A stretch of 64,000 nt of DNA from Kitasatospora phosalacinea (GCF_000717185.1 NZ_JNYE01000009.1:1-64000); one strand, 5' to 3'; counted from the first letter of the stretch, positions 15,929-24,721 are shown. Program-made: numbers and translations. Notes: generated from the sequence alone by a model not told the origin.

Positions 15929-17722
15929 GTGGAAGGAACCGCCGCGCTGTCCTGGGACGGCTCCGCACCGCCCTCCGGCCGCACCGAGACCTCCCGCACC
16001 GTCGACGCCGGACCGCTCGCCCTGCGGGTCACCGCCGTCGGCAGCGACACCGCACCGGCCGTGACCGTCACCGGAGCCGGCCCCGGCGTGCTGCTGGTCG
16101 AGGCCGCCGCCGACGCCCCGGACGCCCGGCTGCGGATCGCCTGGCAACTGCCCTGCACCGGCGCCACCGCCTACTGGACGCCGAACACCGGCACCCGCTG
16201 GCTACCCCCGAGCTGGGCCCCGCCGCGGGAGGCCTCGCTGCCCAAGGGCGCCCCCGTCGGCAGCCTGGTCGGCCCCGGCGACGCCGCACTGTGCACCTTC
16301 GCGGTCGGCGAACTCGTCCGCCCCGTCACCATCGGCGAGGGCGCCGTCGAGGAGACCGGCCGCTACAGCTGGTGGGTCGAGCAGGACGGCCCGCGCCTCG
16401 CCCTGCGCCTGGACCTGAGCGGCCGCCACTTCGCCGACACCGTACGGGAGTCCGCCGCCTGGTGGGGCACCCTCGCCCCGACCCGGCCCGTCCCCGACGC
16501 CGCGTTCGAGCCGGTGTTCTGCACCTGGTACGCGCTGCACCTGGCGATGACCTCCGCCGACGTCGAGCGGCTCGCCGAACTCGCCGCCCCGCTCGGCTTC
16601 CGCTCGCTGATCGTCGACGACGGCTGGCAGACCGACGAACGCACCCGCTCCTACGCCACCACCGGCGACTGGCAGCCCGCCCCCCACGACTTCCCCGACT
16701 TCGCCGGACACGTCCGCCGGATCCAGGACCTCGGCCTCGCCTACCTGCTCTGGCACGCCGCCCCGTTCGTCGGCGACCGCAGCGCCGCCGCCGAGCGGCT
16801 GGCGGGGCACACCCTCGCCCACCTGCCGCTGCTGGAGACCTTCCTGCTCGACCCGCGCAGCCCCACCGTCCGCGCCCACCAGGTCGAACGGCTCGCCGCC
16901 GCCGTCGAGCAGCACGGCGCGGACGGCCTCAAGATCGACTTCGTCGACGCCTTCGCCCGCAGGCCCGCACCCGGCGCCGCCCCCGACACCGCCTCCCCGG
17001 AAGCCGACTGCGCCACCGTCGCCGAGGGCGTGCAGAAGCTGCTCGCCGCACTCGACGCCCGGCTGCGGGCCGCCCGCCCCGACGTCCTGGTCGAGCACCG
17101 CCAGGACTACACGGGCCCCGGCCTGTGGCCCTACGCCACCATGGTCCGGGCCACCGACTGCCCGCTGGGCGCGGTCGAGAACCGCGTCCGCACCGCCGAC
17201 CTGCGGCTCACCGCCGGACCGCTCGCCGTGCACGCCGACCCGCTGACCTGGCACCCGCGGGAGAGCCCCGAGCAGATCGCCGTCCTGCTCCAGTCGGTGC
17301 TGTTCGCCACCGCCCAGGTCTCCGTCGACCTCACCGCCCAGGACGCCGAGCAGCTGACCGCCCTGGCCTTCTGGCTGAGCATCATGAAGGAGCACCGCGA
17401 CCTGCTCCAGCGCAGCGAACTGCGCCCGCACCGGCCCGAGTTGGCCTACCCCGTGATCGAGGCCCGGGACGGCGCCCGGCTGGCCTTCGGCCGGTACGCG
17501 CCGCTGCCGCTGCGGGCCCGCGGCGAGTGGGAGCTGCTGCTGGTCGCCAACGCCGACCAGGACACCCTGGTGCGGGTCGAGTTCGACCGCGCCCCCGGCA
17601 CCGTCGACCTGCTGGTCCAGGACTGCCGGGGCGGGACGGTCGCCCGGGCGCAGACCCCGGTCGGGGGGACGGAGCTGTCCGTCCGCGTCCCCACCGGGGG
17701 TCTGCTCACCCTGCGCAGGTAG
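15929..17722 (+). CDS. GH36-family alpha-galactosidase
   Basis: A 597-residue cytoplasmic glycoside hydrolase with no signal peptide. The N-terminal beta-sandwich spans about 1-180 and the catalytic barrel starts near FCTWYALHL (198-206). The signature DDGWQ is at 230-234 and the nucleophile is D337 in LKIDFVDAF. D410 in RATDCPLG is a candidate acid/base. Clan GH-D retaining mechanism is expected. The GTG at 15929 has AAAGGA about 9 bases upstream. Its place directly after a family-5 ABC importer suggests the importer may carry alpha-galactosides that this enzyme cleaves inside the cell; the intervening hairpin makes that less certain. Confidence 0.86.
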   Translation: MEGTAALSWDGSAPPSGRTETSRTVDAGPLALRVTAVGSDTAPAVTVTGAGPGVLLVEAAADAPDARLRIAWQLPCTGATAYWTPNTGTRWLPPSWAPPREASLPKGAPVGSLVGPGDAALCTFAVGELVRPVTIGEGAVEETGRYSWWVEQDGPRLALRLDLSGRHFADTVRESAAWWGTLAPTRPVPDAAFEPVFCTWYALHLAMTSADVERLAELAAPLGFRSLIVDDGWQTDERTRSYATTGDWQPAPHDFPDFAGHVRRIQDLGLAYLLWHAAPFVGDRSAAAERLAGHTLAHLPLLETFLLDPRSPTVRAHQVERLAAAVEQHGADGLKIDFVDAFARRPAPGAAPDTASPEADCATVAEGVQKLLAALDARLRAARPDVLVEHRQDYTGPGLWPYATMVRATDCPLGAVENRVRTADLRLTAGPLAVHADPLTWHPRESPEQIAVLLQSVLFATAQVSVDLTAQDAEQLTALAFWLSIMKEHRDLLQRSELRPHRPELAYPVIEARDGARLAFGRYAPLPLRARGEWELLLVANADQDTLVRVEFDRAPGTVDLLVQDCRGGTVARAQTPVGGTELSVRVPTGGLLTLRR

Positions 17723-17742
17723 GACCGGGAGGAGGGGAGGCC

Positions 17743-18117
17743 TCAGACCTCCAGCTCGGCCTCCACCTTCTTCAACTGGTGCCGGGCCATCGCCAGGTTG
17801 GCCCGGTTCCGGTCCAGCGCCAGGTACAGGAACAGGCCCTTGCCGGTGCGCGAGGTCAGCGGCCGGATCAGGTGGTACTGGGTGGAGAGGCTGATCAGGA
17901 TGTCCTCGATCGCCTCGTTCAGGTTCAGCAGCTCCATCGCGCGCAGCTTGGCCCGCACCACGTCGGTGTTGCCCGCGGCGGCGACGTTCAGGTCCAGGTC
18001 GGACCCGCCGCCGATGGTGCCCAGCGCCATCCCGCTGTTGTAGTCGACCAGGGCGACGCCGATGGTGCCCTCGATCGAGCTCATGATGTCCTTGAGCGCG
18101 GTTTCCACAGCAGCCAT
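17743..18117 (-). CDS. Roadblock/LC7 domain protein (124 residues)
   Basis: A 124-residue single-domain roadblock/LC7 protein. Roadblock proteins bind or regulate small GTPases (MglB, CvnB) or act as adaptors. Conserved stretches are IGVALVDYNSGMALGT, DLNVAAAGNTDVVRAK, QYHLIRPLT and GLFLYLALDR, ending in NLAMARHQLKK. It is about 70% identical by hand alignment to the roadblock protein at 31240-31614, which has the same length. The ATG at 18117 is preferred over an upstream in-frame extension because it matches the paralogue's start. No GTPase gene is nearby, unlike the conservon (cvn) operons of streptomycetes. Confidence 0.88.
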   Translation of the reverse strand: MAAVETALKDIMSSIEGTIGVALVDYNSGMALGTIGGGSDLDLNVAAAGNTDVVRAKLRAMELLNLNEAIEDILISLSTQYHLIRPLTSRTGKGLFLYLALDRNRANLAMARHQLKKVEAELEV

Positions 18118-18153
18118 TTTTTCCAAGTACCTCTTCCGTGAAAGGAATTGACG

Positions 18154-18180
18154 ACCCGTCAGATCCTTGCTGCGACGGGT
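18154..18180 (-). terminator. Small hairpin between two roadblock genes
   Basis: ACCCGTC (18154-18160) pairs perfectly with GACGGGT (18174-18180) around a 13-base loop, downstream of the 129-residue roadblock-like gene and upstream of the 124-residue one. It may partly terminate transcription between them. The stem is only seven bases. Confidence 0.3.
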
Positions 18181-18221
18181 GTGTTGCATGGTGAGATGAG
18201 CGTCAGGGGTCGGGACGGGGG

Positions 18222-18611
18222 TCAGAGGGGCGTCCGGTCGAGGTCGGCGTCGGCCAGGGCCGCTATCCGGGCCCCGGCCCGGCGGGCCTCCAGGTGCAGC
18301 CGCCCCACGTTGGCCTGCGGACCGGCCAGCAGGGTCAGCACCGTGTACGCGCCCGCCGCGTACGTCGCGGTGTAACCGCGCTCGCCGCGGGTGATCAGCT
18401 CCCGGAAGGCGCCCTGCCCGGTCGCCTCGGTGAGCCGCGACCCCACGCCCAGCGCGGCGGCGGTCAGCGCGGCCACGCTCTCCGCCTCCAGCGCGGAGGC
18501 GTCGTGCGCCACCACCAGGCCGTCGATGGTCGCCACCAGCGACCCGGTCAGGTGCGGAATCCGCGCCCGCAGGCCCTGCAGTTCGGCCTGCACCTCGGCT
18601 TCCGGCAGCAC
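18222..18611 (-). CDS. Roadblock/LC7-like protein (129 residues)
   Basis: A 129-residue protein of roadblock/LC7 fold, more distant from its neighbours. Typical segments are HLTGSLVATIDGLVVAHDA, VAALTAAALGVGSRL and YTVLTLLAGPQANVGRLHLEAR. The GTG at 18611 is chosen because GAGGAGG lies 6 bases upstream, whereas the ATG at 18653 has no ribosome-binding site. It lies 79 bases after the DUF4388-like gene and probably belongs to the same minus-strand unit. Function is unknown; partnership with the other roadblock proteins is inferred. Confidence 0.8.
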   Translation of the reverse strand: MLPEAEVQAELQGLRARIPHLTGSLVATIDGLVVAHDASALEAESVAALTAAALGVGSRLTEATGQGAFRELITRGERGYTATYAAGAYTVLTLLAGPQANVGRLHLEARRAGARIAALADADLDRTPL

Positions 18612-18690
18612 GGGGGTCCTCCTCGCGGTCAGTTGTCGAAAGGTCCGCTTCATGACTCGGTCGGCGGGACGGGGCGGGCGAGCGGGGCGG

Positions 18691-19845
18691 TCACAGGGCC
18701 TCCAGGGCGGCGCGTAGTCGGAGCAGCAGGCCCACCTCCGGGTCCGAGGAGTCGTAGGAGCGCGGCGCGGGCGGCAACAGCACGTCCGGCAGCGCGGCTT
18801 GCGGCACGGCGGCCGGCGGCGGGTCGGGGACGGCGGCCGGCCGGGGGGCGGTCAGCAGCCCCGCGGCGGCCAGCTGCCGGACGTCCAGCAGCGTGCCGTA
18901 GGTGGAGCGCCCCAGCAGCCGGGCCAGCTCGGGCGCGGTGCGGGTGCCGTCCGCCGCGGCCAGCAGCGCCTGCCGGCGGCGGCGCGGCACCGCGGTGCGG
19001 CGGGTCGGGGCGGTGCCGGTGGACTGCAGCGGGGCCCGGTCCAGCTCGGCGGACGGCCAGCAGCCGTCCAGCAGCGAGCGGCGCCGGCCGACCGCGCCGC
19101 GCAGCTCCAGCACCGAGAGCGGACGGGCCAGTCCGAGCACCGGGCGGGCGTCCGGGTCGAAGCGCAGCTCCCCGTCGGGCTGGGCCAGCGCCTCCTGCGC
19201 GCCGTCCAGGGTGGCGGCCAGCCGGGCGAGTTCGAGCTCGCCGGCACCGACCAGGCCGCTGCCCAGCAGGTACTCGGCGAGCCGCCCGGCGCCCAGCAGC
19301 AGGCTGTCCTCCCACTCGCGCACGGTGATCCGCCCGGCGCCGGTCAGCAGGTGCCCGACGGTCGCGGCGGAGGGCGCCTCGGCGTGCACCACCAGCCCGC
19401 CCGCCAGGTGCACCGCGCCGCCGGGGCCGTGCAGGGCACCGGTGGAGCCGTCCGCGGCCAGGTCGGTCAGCGCGGCCTCGAAGGTGGTGGCGGGGGCGCA
19501 GCTGGAGCGGCGGCGGCGCGGCAGCGGGGCGGCGTGGGCCCGGCGCCGGGCGGCCGGCGGGGCGGGCTGCGGTTCCGCGGCGAGGGGGCGGGCGGGTGCG
19601 GCGGGGGCCGGTTCGATGGGGGCCGGTGCGGCGAGGGCGGGTTCGGCGGGCCCGGTCGTCAGGTACGGGCCGGGCACCTCGGTGCCGTGTCCGAACTGCC
19701 CGGCGGCGGGCGCCAGTTGGCGCACCGAGACCGGGGAGGCGACCAGCAGCGGCGGCACCGACGGCACCGACGGCACCGACGGGACGGGTGGGACGGGTGG
19801 GACGACGGCGGTGGCCGTCGGGGCGAGGGTGTCGGCGGGCCACAT
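18691..19845 (-). CDS. DUF4388/PATAN-like protein with winged-helix segment
   Basis: A 384-residue cytoplasmic protein. Residues 1-120 are low-complexity, with a VPS/VPP tripeptide repeat near 15-34 and then Ala/Pro-rich sequence. From TTFEAALTDLAADGSTGALH the sequence resembles DUF4388-type domains that accompany response regulators and roadblock proteins. Near the C-terminus, RRRRQALLAAADGTRTAPELARL looks like a winged-helix motif, so DNA binding is possible. The ATG at 19845 shares one base with the upstream roadblock stop (TGATG), showing tight coupling. The domain names are my best match and are not certain. Confidence 0.72.
   Translation of the reverse strand: MWPADTLAPTATAVVPPVPPVPSVPSVPSVPPLLVASPVSVRQLAPAAGQFGHGTEVPGPYLTTGPAEPALAAPAPIEPAPAAPARPLAAEPQPAPPAARRRAHAAPLPRRRRSSCAPATTFEAALTDLAADGSTGALHGPGGAVHLAGGLVVHAEAPSAATVGHLLTGAGRITVREWEDSLLLGAGRLAEYLLGSGLVGAGELELARLAATLDGAQEALAQPDGELRFDPDARPVLGLARPLSVLELRGAVGRRRSLLDGCWPSAELDRAPLQSTGTAPTRRTAVPRRRRQALLAAADGTRTAPELARLLGRSTYGTLLDVRQLAAAGLLTAPRPAAVPDPPPAAVPQAALPDVLLPPAPRSYDSSDPEVGLLLRLRAALEAL
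19757..19803. repeat. In-frame 9-bp tandem repeat
   Basis: GGCACCGAC-type 9-base units followed by GGGACGGGT units are repeated within the 5' part of the DUF4388-like gene, giving a Val-Pro-Ser/Val-Pro-Pro repeat. Copy-number changes here would keep the frame. Confidence 0.7.
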
Positions 19846-20228
19846 CAGGAGAGCACCAGCCGGTCGGCGATGGCGGCCAGGCGCAGCCGGGCCATCGCCA
19901 GGTTGGCGGTGTCCCGGTCCAGCCGCAGGTAGAGGAAGACGTTGGCGTCGAAGGGCGCGGGGACGAAGCGCAGCAGGTGGTAGTTGCCCGCCGAGGTGAC
20001 GATGACGTCCTCGGCGGGCGGTGCGCCGGTGTCCGGGTCGGCGAACGAGGGGGTCTGGGTGACGGCCCGGGCGAGCTCGGTGGCGTCGGCCGCGCCGACC
20101 TCGTGGTCGCCGTCGGGGCCGAGACCGGCGGTGCCTATGGCCAGGCCGTTGGTCCAGTCGACCAGGCTGACCCCCAGGGCGCCGGTGATCCCCATGGCTT
20201 CCGCAAGGCACTCCTCGATCCCGGGCAC
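19845..20228 (-). CDS. Roadblock/LC7 domain protein (first gene of the roadblock operon)
   Basis: A 127-residue roadblock/LC7 protein. The core reads ALGVSLVDWTNGLAIGT, followed by YHLLRFVPAPFDANVFLYLRLDRDTANLAMAR, which closely parallels the C-terminal signature of the two 124-residue paralogues. The loop between strands (GPDGDHEVGAADATE and PSFADPDTGAPPAED) is longer than in those. The GTG at 20228 is preferred because GGGGAGGG lies 10 bases upstream; a GTG at 20261 is an alternative. It is translationally coupled to the DUF4388-like gene. The upstream region to 20445 holds the palindrome GCATATGC (20362-20369) and probably the operon promoter. Confidence 0.84.
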   Translation of the reverse strand: MPGIEECLAEAMGITGALGVSLVDWTNGLAIGTAGLGPDGDHEVGAADATELARAVTQTPSFADPDTGAPPAEDVIVTSAGNYHLLRFVPAPFDANVFLYLRLDRDTANLAMARLRLAAIADRLVLS

Positions 20229-20445
20229 GTACTGCGTTCCCTCCCCACCGTGCGGGGGCACGGTGCGTCGCCTTCACCGCCTTCACCTGCGGTAGTCTGA
20301 CCAGGACGCAACGCTACCGGCGCTGCCACGGGAGGGCGAGACTTTCCGCCATATCCCTCGGGCATATGCACGAATGCGCTATGGTGCGCGGCCGTTGAGG
20401 GTGTCCGGCGAAGGGTCCGGGTGAAGGCGGCGCGGCGCGGGCGGT

Positions 20446-21735
20446 TCAGCTCTGCGGGGCCTCCGGCCCGTCCTGGACGGGGAGTTCGCGCATCCGGGGG
20501 AGGGGCGAGAAGAGCACCCACAGGCCGGAGCAGACCGCGCCGACGGCGGCGATCCACAGTGCGGGGCGCAGGCCGAGGGTGCTGCCGAGCAGGCCGCCGA
20601 GCAGCGAACCGAGCGGGCGGACGCCGTAGTTGACGGCCTGGTAGGCGCCGAAGACGCGGGAGCGCAGGGCGTCGGGGATGCAGGCGGCGAAGACGGTGCC
20701 CGCGGTGATGTCGAGGATCATCACGCCCACGCCGGAGAGGAACTCGGCGCCGAACAGCAGCGCCGCGGACGCGGCGACCGAGCCGCCCGCCAGCGGGACG
20801 AGCAGCAGCGGGGCGGGGAAGAGCACCAGGCCGAGCAGTAGCGCCGGGCCGATGCCGATCCGGGCGGAGAGCCGTCCGGTGACCGCCGCGCCGAGCAGGG
20901 TGCCGACCGCGGCGGCCGCCATCACGGCGCCCAGCAGGCCCGCGCTGAAGCGGAGTTCGTTGGTGGCGTAGAGGACGAACAGCGCGCCGATGACGAAGGT
21001 GAACAGGTTGACGGTGGCGGTGCCGAGCAGGGTGGCCCGGATCACCGGGTCGCGGCGGATCCAGCGCATGCCCTCGGCGGTGCCGCCGCGGCCCCCGGCG
21101 GCGGGCGGCGGTTCGACCGGGTCGATCCTCCGCAGGAAGGCGGCGGAGGCCAGGAAGGAGAGCGCGTCCACGACCAGCGCCAGCGGTGCGGCCAGGAGTT
21201 GGACCAGCAGGCCGCCGATGCCGGGCCCGGCCACGTAGGTCGCGGCCCGGCTGCCGTTGATCAGCGCGTTGCCGCGCAGGTACTGCTCGGCGGGCACCAG
21301 GGCGACGAACAGCGGCGGGTTGCAGACGTTGAAGAACACCGAGAACGCGCCGACGGTCAGCACCACCGCGTACAGCTGCACCAGTGTCAGCACCCCGGCC
21401 GCGTACGCGAGCGGGACGGTCAGCAGGACGGCGGCGCGGCCCAGGTCGGTGGCGATCATCACCCGGCGGCGGCGGCCGTAGCGGTCGGCCCAGCTGCCCG
21501 CGTGCAGGGAGAGCAGCAGGTAGGGGAGGTACCCGGCGGCGGAGAGGTAGCCCATCTGGGCGGCGTCGGCGTGCAGCACGGAGACGGCGATCAGCGGGAC
21601 CACCAGCAGGGTGATCTGGTCGCCGAGCGAGGAGACGGTCTGGCCGGTCCAGTAGCGGCGGAAGGCCGGTTCGCGCAGCAGGTCGGGTATCCGGCGGCGG
21701 ACGGCGGCGGCCGGGCGGGTGTCGAGGAGGGTCAC
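20446..21735 (-). CDS. MFS transporter (probable drug/metabolite exporter)
   Basis: A 429-residue membrane protein with about 12 hydrophobic helices. The N-terminal half has LGDQITLLVVPLIAVSVL and the MFS loop 2-3 signature region SWADRYGRRRRVM. A central cytoplasmic loop near residue 200 (PVEPPPAAGGRGG) separates the two six-helix bundles. It looks like the MFS_3/EntS-like exporter group. The GTG at 21735 overlaps the stop of the ArsR-like regulator gene by four bases, so the repressor and exporter are made from one message. Induction by the exported compound through that regulator is likely. Substrate is unknown. Confidence 0.9.
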   Translation of the reverse strand: MTLLDTRPAAAVRRRIPDLLREPAFRRYWTGQTVSSLGDQITLLVVPLIAVSVLHADAAQMGYLSAAGYLPYLLLSLHAGSWADRYGRRRRVMIATDLGRAAVLLTVPLAYAAGVLTLVQLYAVVLTVGAFSVFFNVCNPPLFVALVPAEQYLRGNALINGSRAATYVAGPGIGGLLVQLLAAPLALVVDALSFLASAAFLRRIDPVEPPPAAGGRGGTAEGMRWIRRDPVIRATLLGTATVNLFTFVIGALFVLYATNELRFSAGLLGAVMAAAAVGTLLGAAVTGRLSARIGIGPALLLGLVLFPAPLLLVPLAGGSVAASAALLFGAEFLSGVGVMILDITAGTVFAACIPDALRSRVFGAYQAVNYGVRPLGSLLGGLLGSTLGLRPALWIAAVGAVCSGLWVLFSPLPRMRELPVQDGPEAPQS

Positions 21736-22373
21736 GGCGCCTTCGCCTCCGGGGTGTCGGCGGGGGAGGTTCCCGGAGTGTCGGCGGGGGAGGTTCCCGG
21801 GGTGTCGGTGGGGACGGCGAGTTGGATCAGCTGGACGGGGCGGGCGCCCTCGGGGCGCGGGCCGGAGCTGCCCAGGCGTTCCACGTAGGGGCGGGCCAAC
21901 TCCTCGATGCGGGCGTTGAGTTCGGCCAGTTCCGCGGCGGTGACCAGGACGGCGCTGTCGCCGAAGCCGGCGGCCTCGCGCCACTCGGGGGTGTCGGCGC
22001 CGCGGTGCAGCAGCCAGCCGGTGGCGCGGGCGAAGTAGCCGTCCAGGACGGCCCGTTGCAGCGCCTCGGTGGCGGCGGCCTGCTCGGGGTCGGCGGGGGA
22101 GGCGTCCCAACTGGTGAAGACGGCGGTCGCGCGCCAGGGCTTCTCCCGGCCGCGCCCGCCGCCCGCCTCCTCCACCAGGCCGTACTTGGCCAGCTGGCGC
22201 AGGTGGAAGGAGCAGCTCGCCACCGATTCGGTGCCGAGCAGCTCCGCCGCCCGGGTCGCGGTCAGCGGCCCGTGCAGGCGGAGCAGGCCCACCAGTGCCA
22301 TCCGGGTGGGATGGGCGTAGGCGCGCAGGGCGCGCGGGTCGGTGAGCCGGATGGCCGGCAGCTCTTCGCTCAT
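21732..22373 (-). CDS. ArsR/winged-helix transcriptional regulator
   Basis: A 213-residue regulator. The N-terminal winged helix (about 10-95) reads RAYAHPTRMALVGLLRLHGPLTATRAAELLG and then ASCSFHLRQLAKYGLVEEA, an HTH_20/ArsR-type pattern. No metal-binding cysteine cluster is present, so it is more likely a ligand- or DNA-only repressor. The C-terminus has two and a half copies of DTPGTSPA from a 24-bp repeat. The ATG at 22373 has no Shine-Dalgarno site and begins one base from a perfect palindrome, which suggests a leaderless or near-leaderless message under autorepression. It is coupled to the MFS exporter. Confidence 0.9.
   Translation of the reverse strand: MSEELPAIRLTDPRALRAYAHPTRMALVGLLRLHGPLTATRAAELLGTESVASCSFHLRQLAKYGLVEEAGGGRGREKPWRATAVFTSWDASPADPEQAAATEALQRAVLDGYFARATGWLLHRGADTPEWREAAGFGDSAVLVTAAELAELNARIEELARPYVERLGSSGPRPEGARPVQLIQLAVPTDTPGTSPADTPGTSPADTPEAKAP
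21754..21808. repeat. 24-bp in-frame direct repeat at the 3' end of the ArsR-like gene
   Basis: Two 24-base units (21754-21777 and 21778-21801) differ by one base and are followed by a partial third. They encode the repeated DTPGTSPA at the C-terminus just before the four-base overlap with the MFS gene. Confidence 0.8.
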
Positions 22374-22374
22374 G

Positions 22375-22394
22375 TTCTAAAGGTATCTTTAGAA
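22375..22394. promoter_or_regulatory. Perfect palindromic operator before the ArsR-like regulator
   Basis: TTCTAAAG (22375-22382) and CTTTAGAA (22387-22394) are perfect inverted repeats with a 4-base spacer GTAT. The site is AT-rich in very GC-rich DNA and lies one base upstream of the ATG at 22373. The position and symmetry fit an operator bound by the dimeric regulator it precedes, blocking transcription of regulator and exporter. The site also contains TATC/TAAAGA stretches that could form the -10 box of a leaderless promoter. Confidence 0.75.
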
Positions 22395-22444
22395 AGAATG
22401 CTTTACAAGCCGCCGACCACCGGGTTCAGTAGATCACGCCCGGG

Positions 22445-24700
22445 TCAGGAGGCCGGACCCACCTCGATCGTGGTGAGCCTGCCGCCCCGGGTCTCCCGGA
22501 CGACCTCGATCCGGGTGCCGGTGTCCGGCACCTTCACCCCGAGCTGCGGGATCGCCGGGTCGCCGTACACCCCGCTGCGGTCGTCGAACACCGGCACCGC
22601 GGGCTCCGACGGCACCACGGTGGCCACGCCCGCCTTGTGCAGCGTGAACGAGGTGGTCGGCTTCAGCGAGAAGGCCGCGTCGTACGGCTGCGAGCGCCCG
22701 TTGGTGACCGAGCCGTCCGCGAACCGCAGCGCCTCCGGGTGCGCGTCCACCGGCAGGATCAGGCCGCCGCCCGGGTGGTCGGCCGTGTTGTTGTCGCCGT
22801 AGGCGGTGTCCCACAGCCACACCAGCACGCCCTCCTGGTACGGGTAGGTGTCGATCACGTTCGCCTTCCCGGCGACGCCCGCGTACCCGAAGTTGTACGG
22901 GCCGGTCTTCAGGAAGGCGCCGTACCCGGCGTAGCGGCGGTTCTCCACCAGGTACGCCCGCGGGTGCTCCTTGACCGCGTCCGCGCCCCGGATCACCGAG
23001 AAGCCGACCTGCGCCCAGCCGTCCGCGCCGCCGTCCTCCGCGCCGTCCGCCAGCAGCGCCGCGCCGTCCGCGGTCAGCCGGACCGCGTCGACCAGCACGC
23101 CCTTGCCGTGGGTGTTGGAGTCGGAGGTGACGTGGAAGCGCACCTGCACGCTCGTGCCGAGGTAGGCGTCGAGCGGGACGTGCAGCTGCCGCCAGGCGCC
23201 CGAGGTGCCGCTCAGGCCGGGGGTCAGGGCGGTGGTGTCGCCGATCGGCTGCCCGTCGACGGTGCCGTGCAGCGGCGTCCAGGTCCTCCCGCCGTCGGCC
23301 GAGGCCTCCACCGAGAGGAAGTCGTAGTCCTGCTCGACGTCGTACCAGGCGGCCGCGTCCAGCGCGGCCGAGGAGGTGGCGCCGGTCAGGTCGACGGTGC
23401 GCGAGAGCGAGGCGTCCATGTTGTCGCCGGTGTCGCTCCACCACTGCCGGCCGCCCTCGTACGGGGCGGCCAGCGCGGTGGTGGTGGTGCTCGGCGGCAG
23501 GTGCACCAGGACGGCCTGCGCCTGGTCGGTGCGGTAGCCGCTGACGCCCAGGGTGTGGCTGGAGCGGGTGGCCGCCCGGGCCTCGTCGTAGTCGAGCCAG
23601 CCCATCTGCAGCTTGCTCCAGGCGTCCAGGTCGCCCGGGTACGCGCCGGTGGTGTTCCGGCCCCTGCCCAGGTATGAGGCCGAGGACATCAGCGACCAGA
23701 AGCTGACGGAGTTGTCGCCGCCGCTGGTCGGGTACAGGTCGGGCAGGCCGAGGTTGTGGCCGAACTCGTGGGCGAACAGGCCCACGCCGCTGTTCTCGCC
23801 CGCCTGCACGTAGTCGTAGGCGTAGAAGCCGGAGTCGCCGACCGGCACGCCGCCGATCCGGTTCCCCTCCGGGCCGGTCCGCCCGGTCGGGTCGGGGAAG
23901 GCCCAGCTGCGGTGCGCCCACAGGGCGTCGCCGCCCTGGGCGCCGCCGCCCCAGGTCTCGTCGACGCCCGCGTGCACCACGACCACGTTGTCGAGGTAGC
24001 CGTCCGGCTCGTCGAAGTTCCCGTCCTTGTCGTGGTCGTAGCGGTCCTCGGTGTCGTACTGCGCGAGTTCCGCCCGGACGTCGGCCGGGGTGCGGCCCCC
24101 GGCGATCTCGCCGTCGTACCAGGCCTCGGTGGCGTCCCGGACGAACTCCTGGGCCTGCGTCCAGGCGCCGCCGCCCTGCGGGCCCTTGTTGGAGCCGTAG
24201 CGGGCCTCGTTCCACGGCACGGTCACCCAGTCGGAGACGGTGCCCTGGAGGTCGTAGCGGCCCGAGGACTGGGTGCGGTAGAAGTTGCGCATCGAGTTCG
24301 CGCCGGGCGTGTCGTCGAAGAACATCCTCTGGTAGTAGTCGCGACCGAAGTCGCTCTCCCAGTAGGTGTGCGTGTCGTCCTTGCCCGGCTTGGGGATCGC
24401 GTTGTGCTTCGGGCCGGGGGTGCCGCCGTAGCGGGCCTGGCCGTTGTACCGGGTGGTGTCGTCGACCTGGTCGCCGAACTGGGCCAGGATCACGAACACC
24501 TTGTCGGTGCGCTGCCGGGCCAGCTGGACGTAGTCGTTGCCGATCTTCACCCTGGCCGGAGCGCTCTTGCCGTCCTTGGCGACCCTGCCCTGGTTGACCT
24601 GCTCCAGGGCCTGGGCCTTGAGGGCCTGCCGGGCCTTCTCCTGCGGCGGTACCGGGGAGGGCGGCGCCTCCTGGCCGTCCGCGCCCTGCTGGGCCGTCAA
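22445..24700 (-). CDS. M6 family metalloprotease, immune inhibitor A-like (mature part; separated from its signal peptide by a stop codon)
   Basis: A frame of 751 residues matching immune-inhibitor-A zinc proteases. It includes the N-terminal propeptide-like region, IGNDYVQLARQRTDKVFVILAQFGD, and the zinc site HEFGHNLGLPD (His311, Glu312, His315 from the TTG at 24700). A C-terminal region with beta-sandwich sequence (RFHVTSDSNTHGKGVLVDAVRL) follows. The family is secreted, yet this frame has no signal peptide. In the same frame, directly upstream, TAA (24722-24724) separates it from a good signal peptide that has its own ribosome site. The gene is therefore either inactivated, read through, or affected by a sequencing error. 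The TTG start has no ribosome site and is only the first possible codon. Confidence 0.82.
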   Translation of the reverse strand: MTAQQGADGQEAPPSPVPPQEKARQALKAQALEQVNQGRVAKDGKSAPARVKIGNDYVQLARQRTDKVFVILAQFGDQVDDTTRYNGQARYGGTPGPKHNAIPKPGKDDTHTYWESDFGRDYYQRMFFDDTPGANSMRNFYRTQSSGRYDLQGTVSDWVTVPWNEARYGSNKGPQGGGAWTQAQEFVRDATEAWYDGEIAGGRTPADVRAELAQYDTEDRYDHDKDGNFDEPDGYLDNVVVVHAGVDETWGGGAQGGDALWAHRSWAFPDPTGRTGPEGNRIGGVPVGDSGFYAYDYVQAGENSGVGLFAHEFGHNLGLPDLYPTSGGDNSVSFWSLMSSASYLGRGRNTTGAYPGDLDAWSKLQMGWLDYDEARAATRSSHTLGVSGYRTDQAQAVLVHLPPSTTTTALAAPYEGGRQWWSDTGDNMDASLSRTVDLTGATSSAALDAAAWYDVEQDYDFLSVEASADGGRTWTPLHGTVDGQPIGDTTALTPGLSGTSGAWRQLHVPLDAYLGTSVQVRFHVTSDSNTHGKGVLVDAVRLTADGAALLADGAEDGGADGWAQVGFSVIRGADAVKEHPRAYLVENRRYAGYGAFLKTGPYNFGYAGVAGKANVIDTYPYQEGVLVWLWDTAYGDNNTADHPGGGLILPVDAHPEALRFADGSVTNGRSQPYDAAFSLKPTTSFTLHKAGVATVVPSEPAVPVFDDRSGVYGDPAIPQLGVKVPDTGTRIEVVRETRGGRLTTIEVGPAS

Positions 24701-24721
24701 CTCGACGGCGGGCTTGGCGGG

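Noticed and set aside
17743..20228. A conservon (cvn) operon.
   Set aside because: Roadblock proteins are present, but there is no CvnA-like kinase, CvnC (DUF742) or CvnD GTPase.
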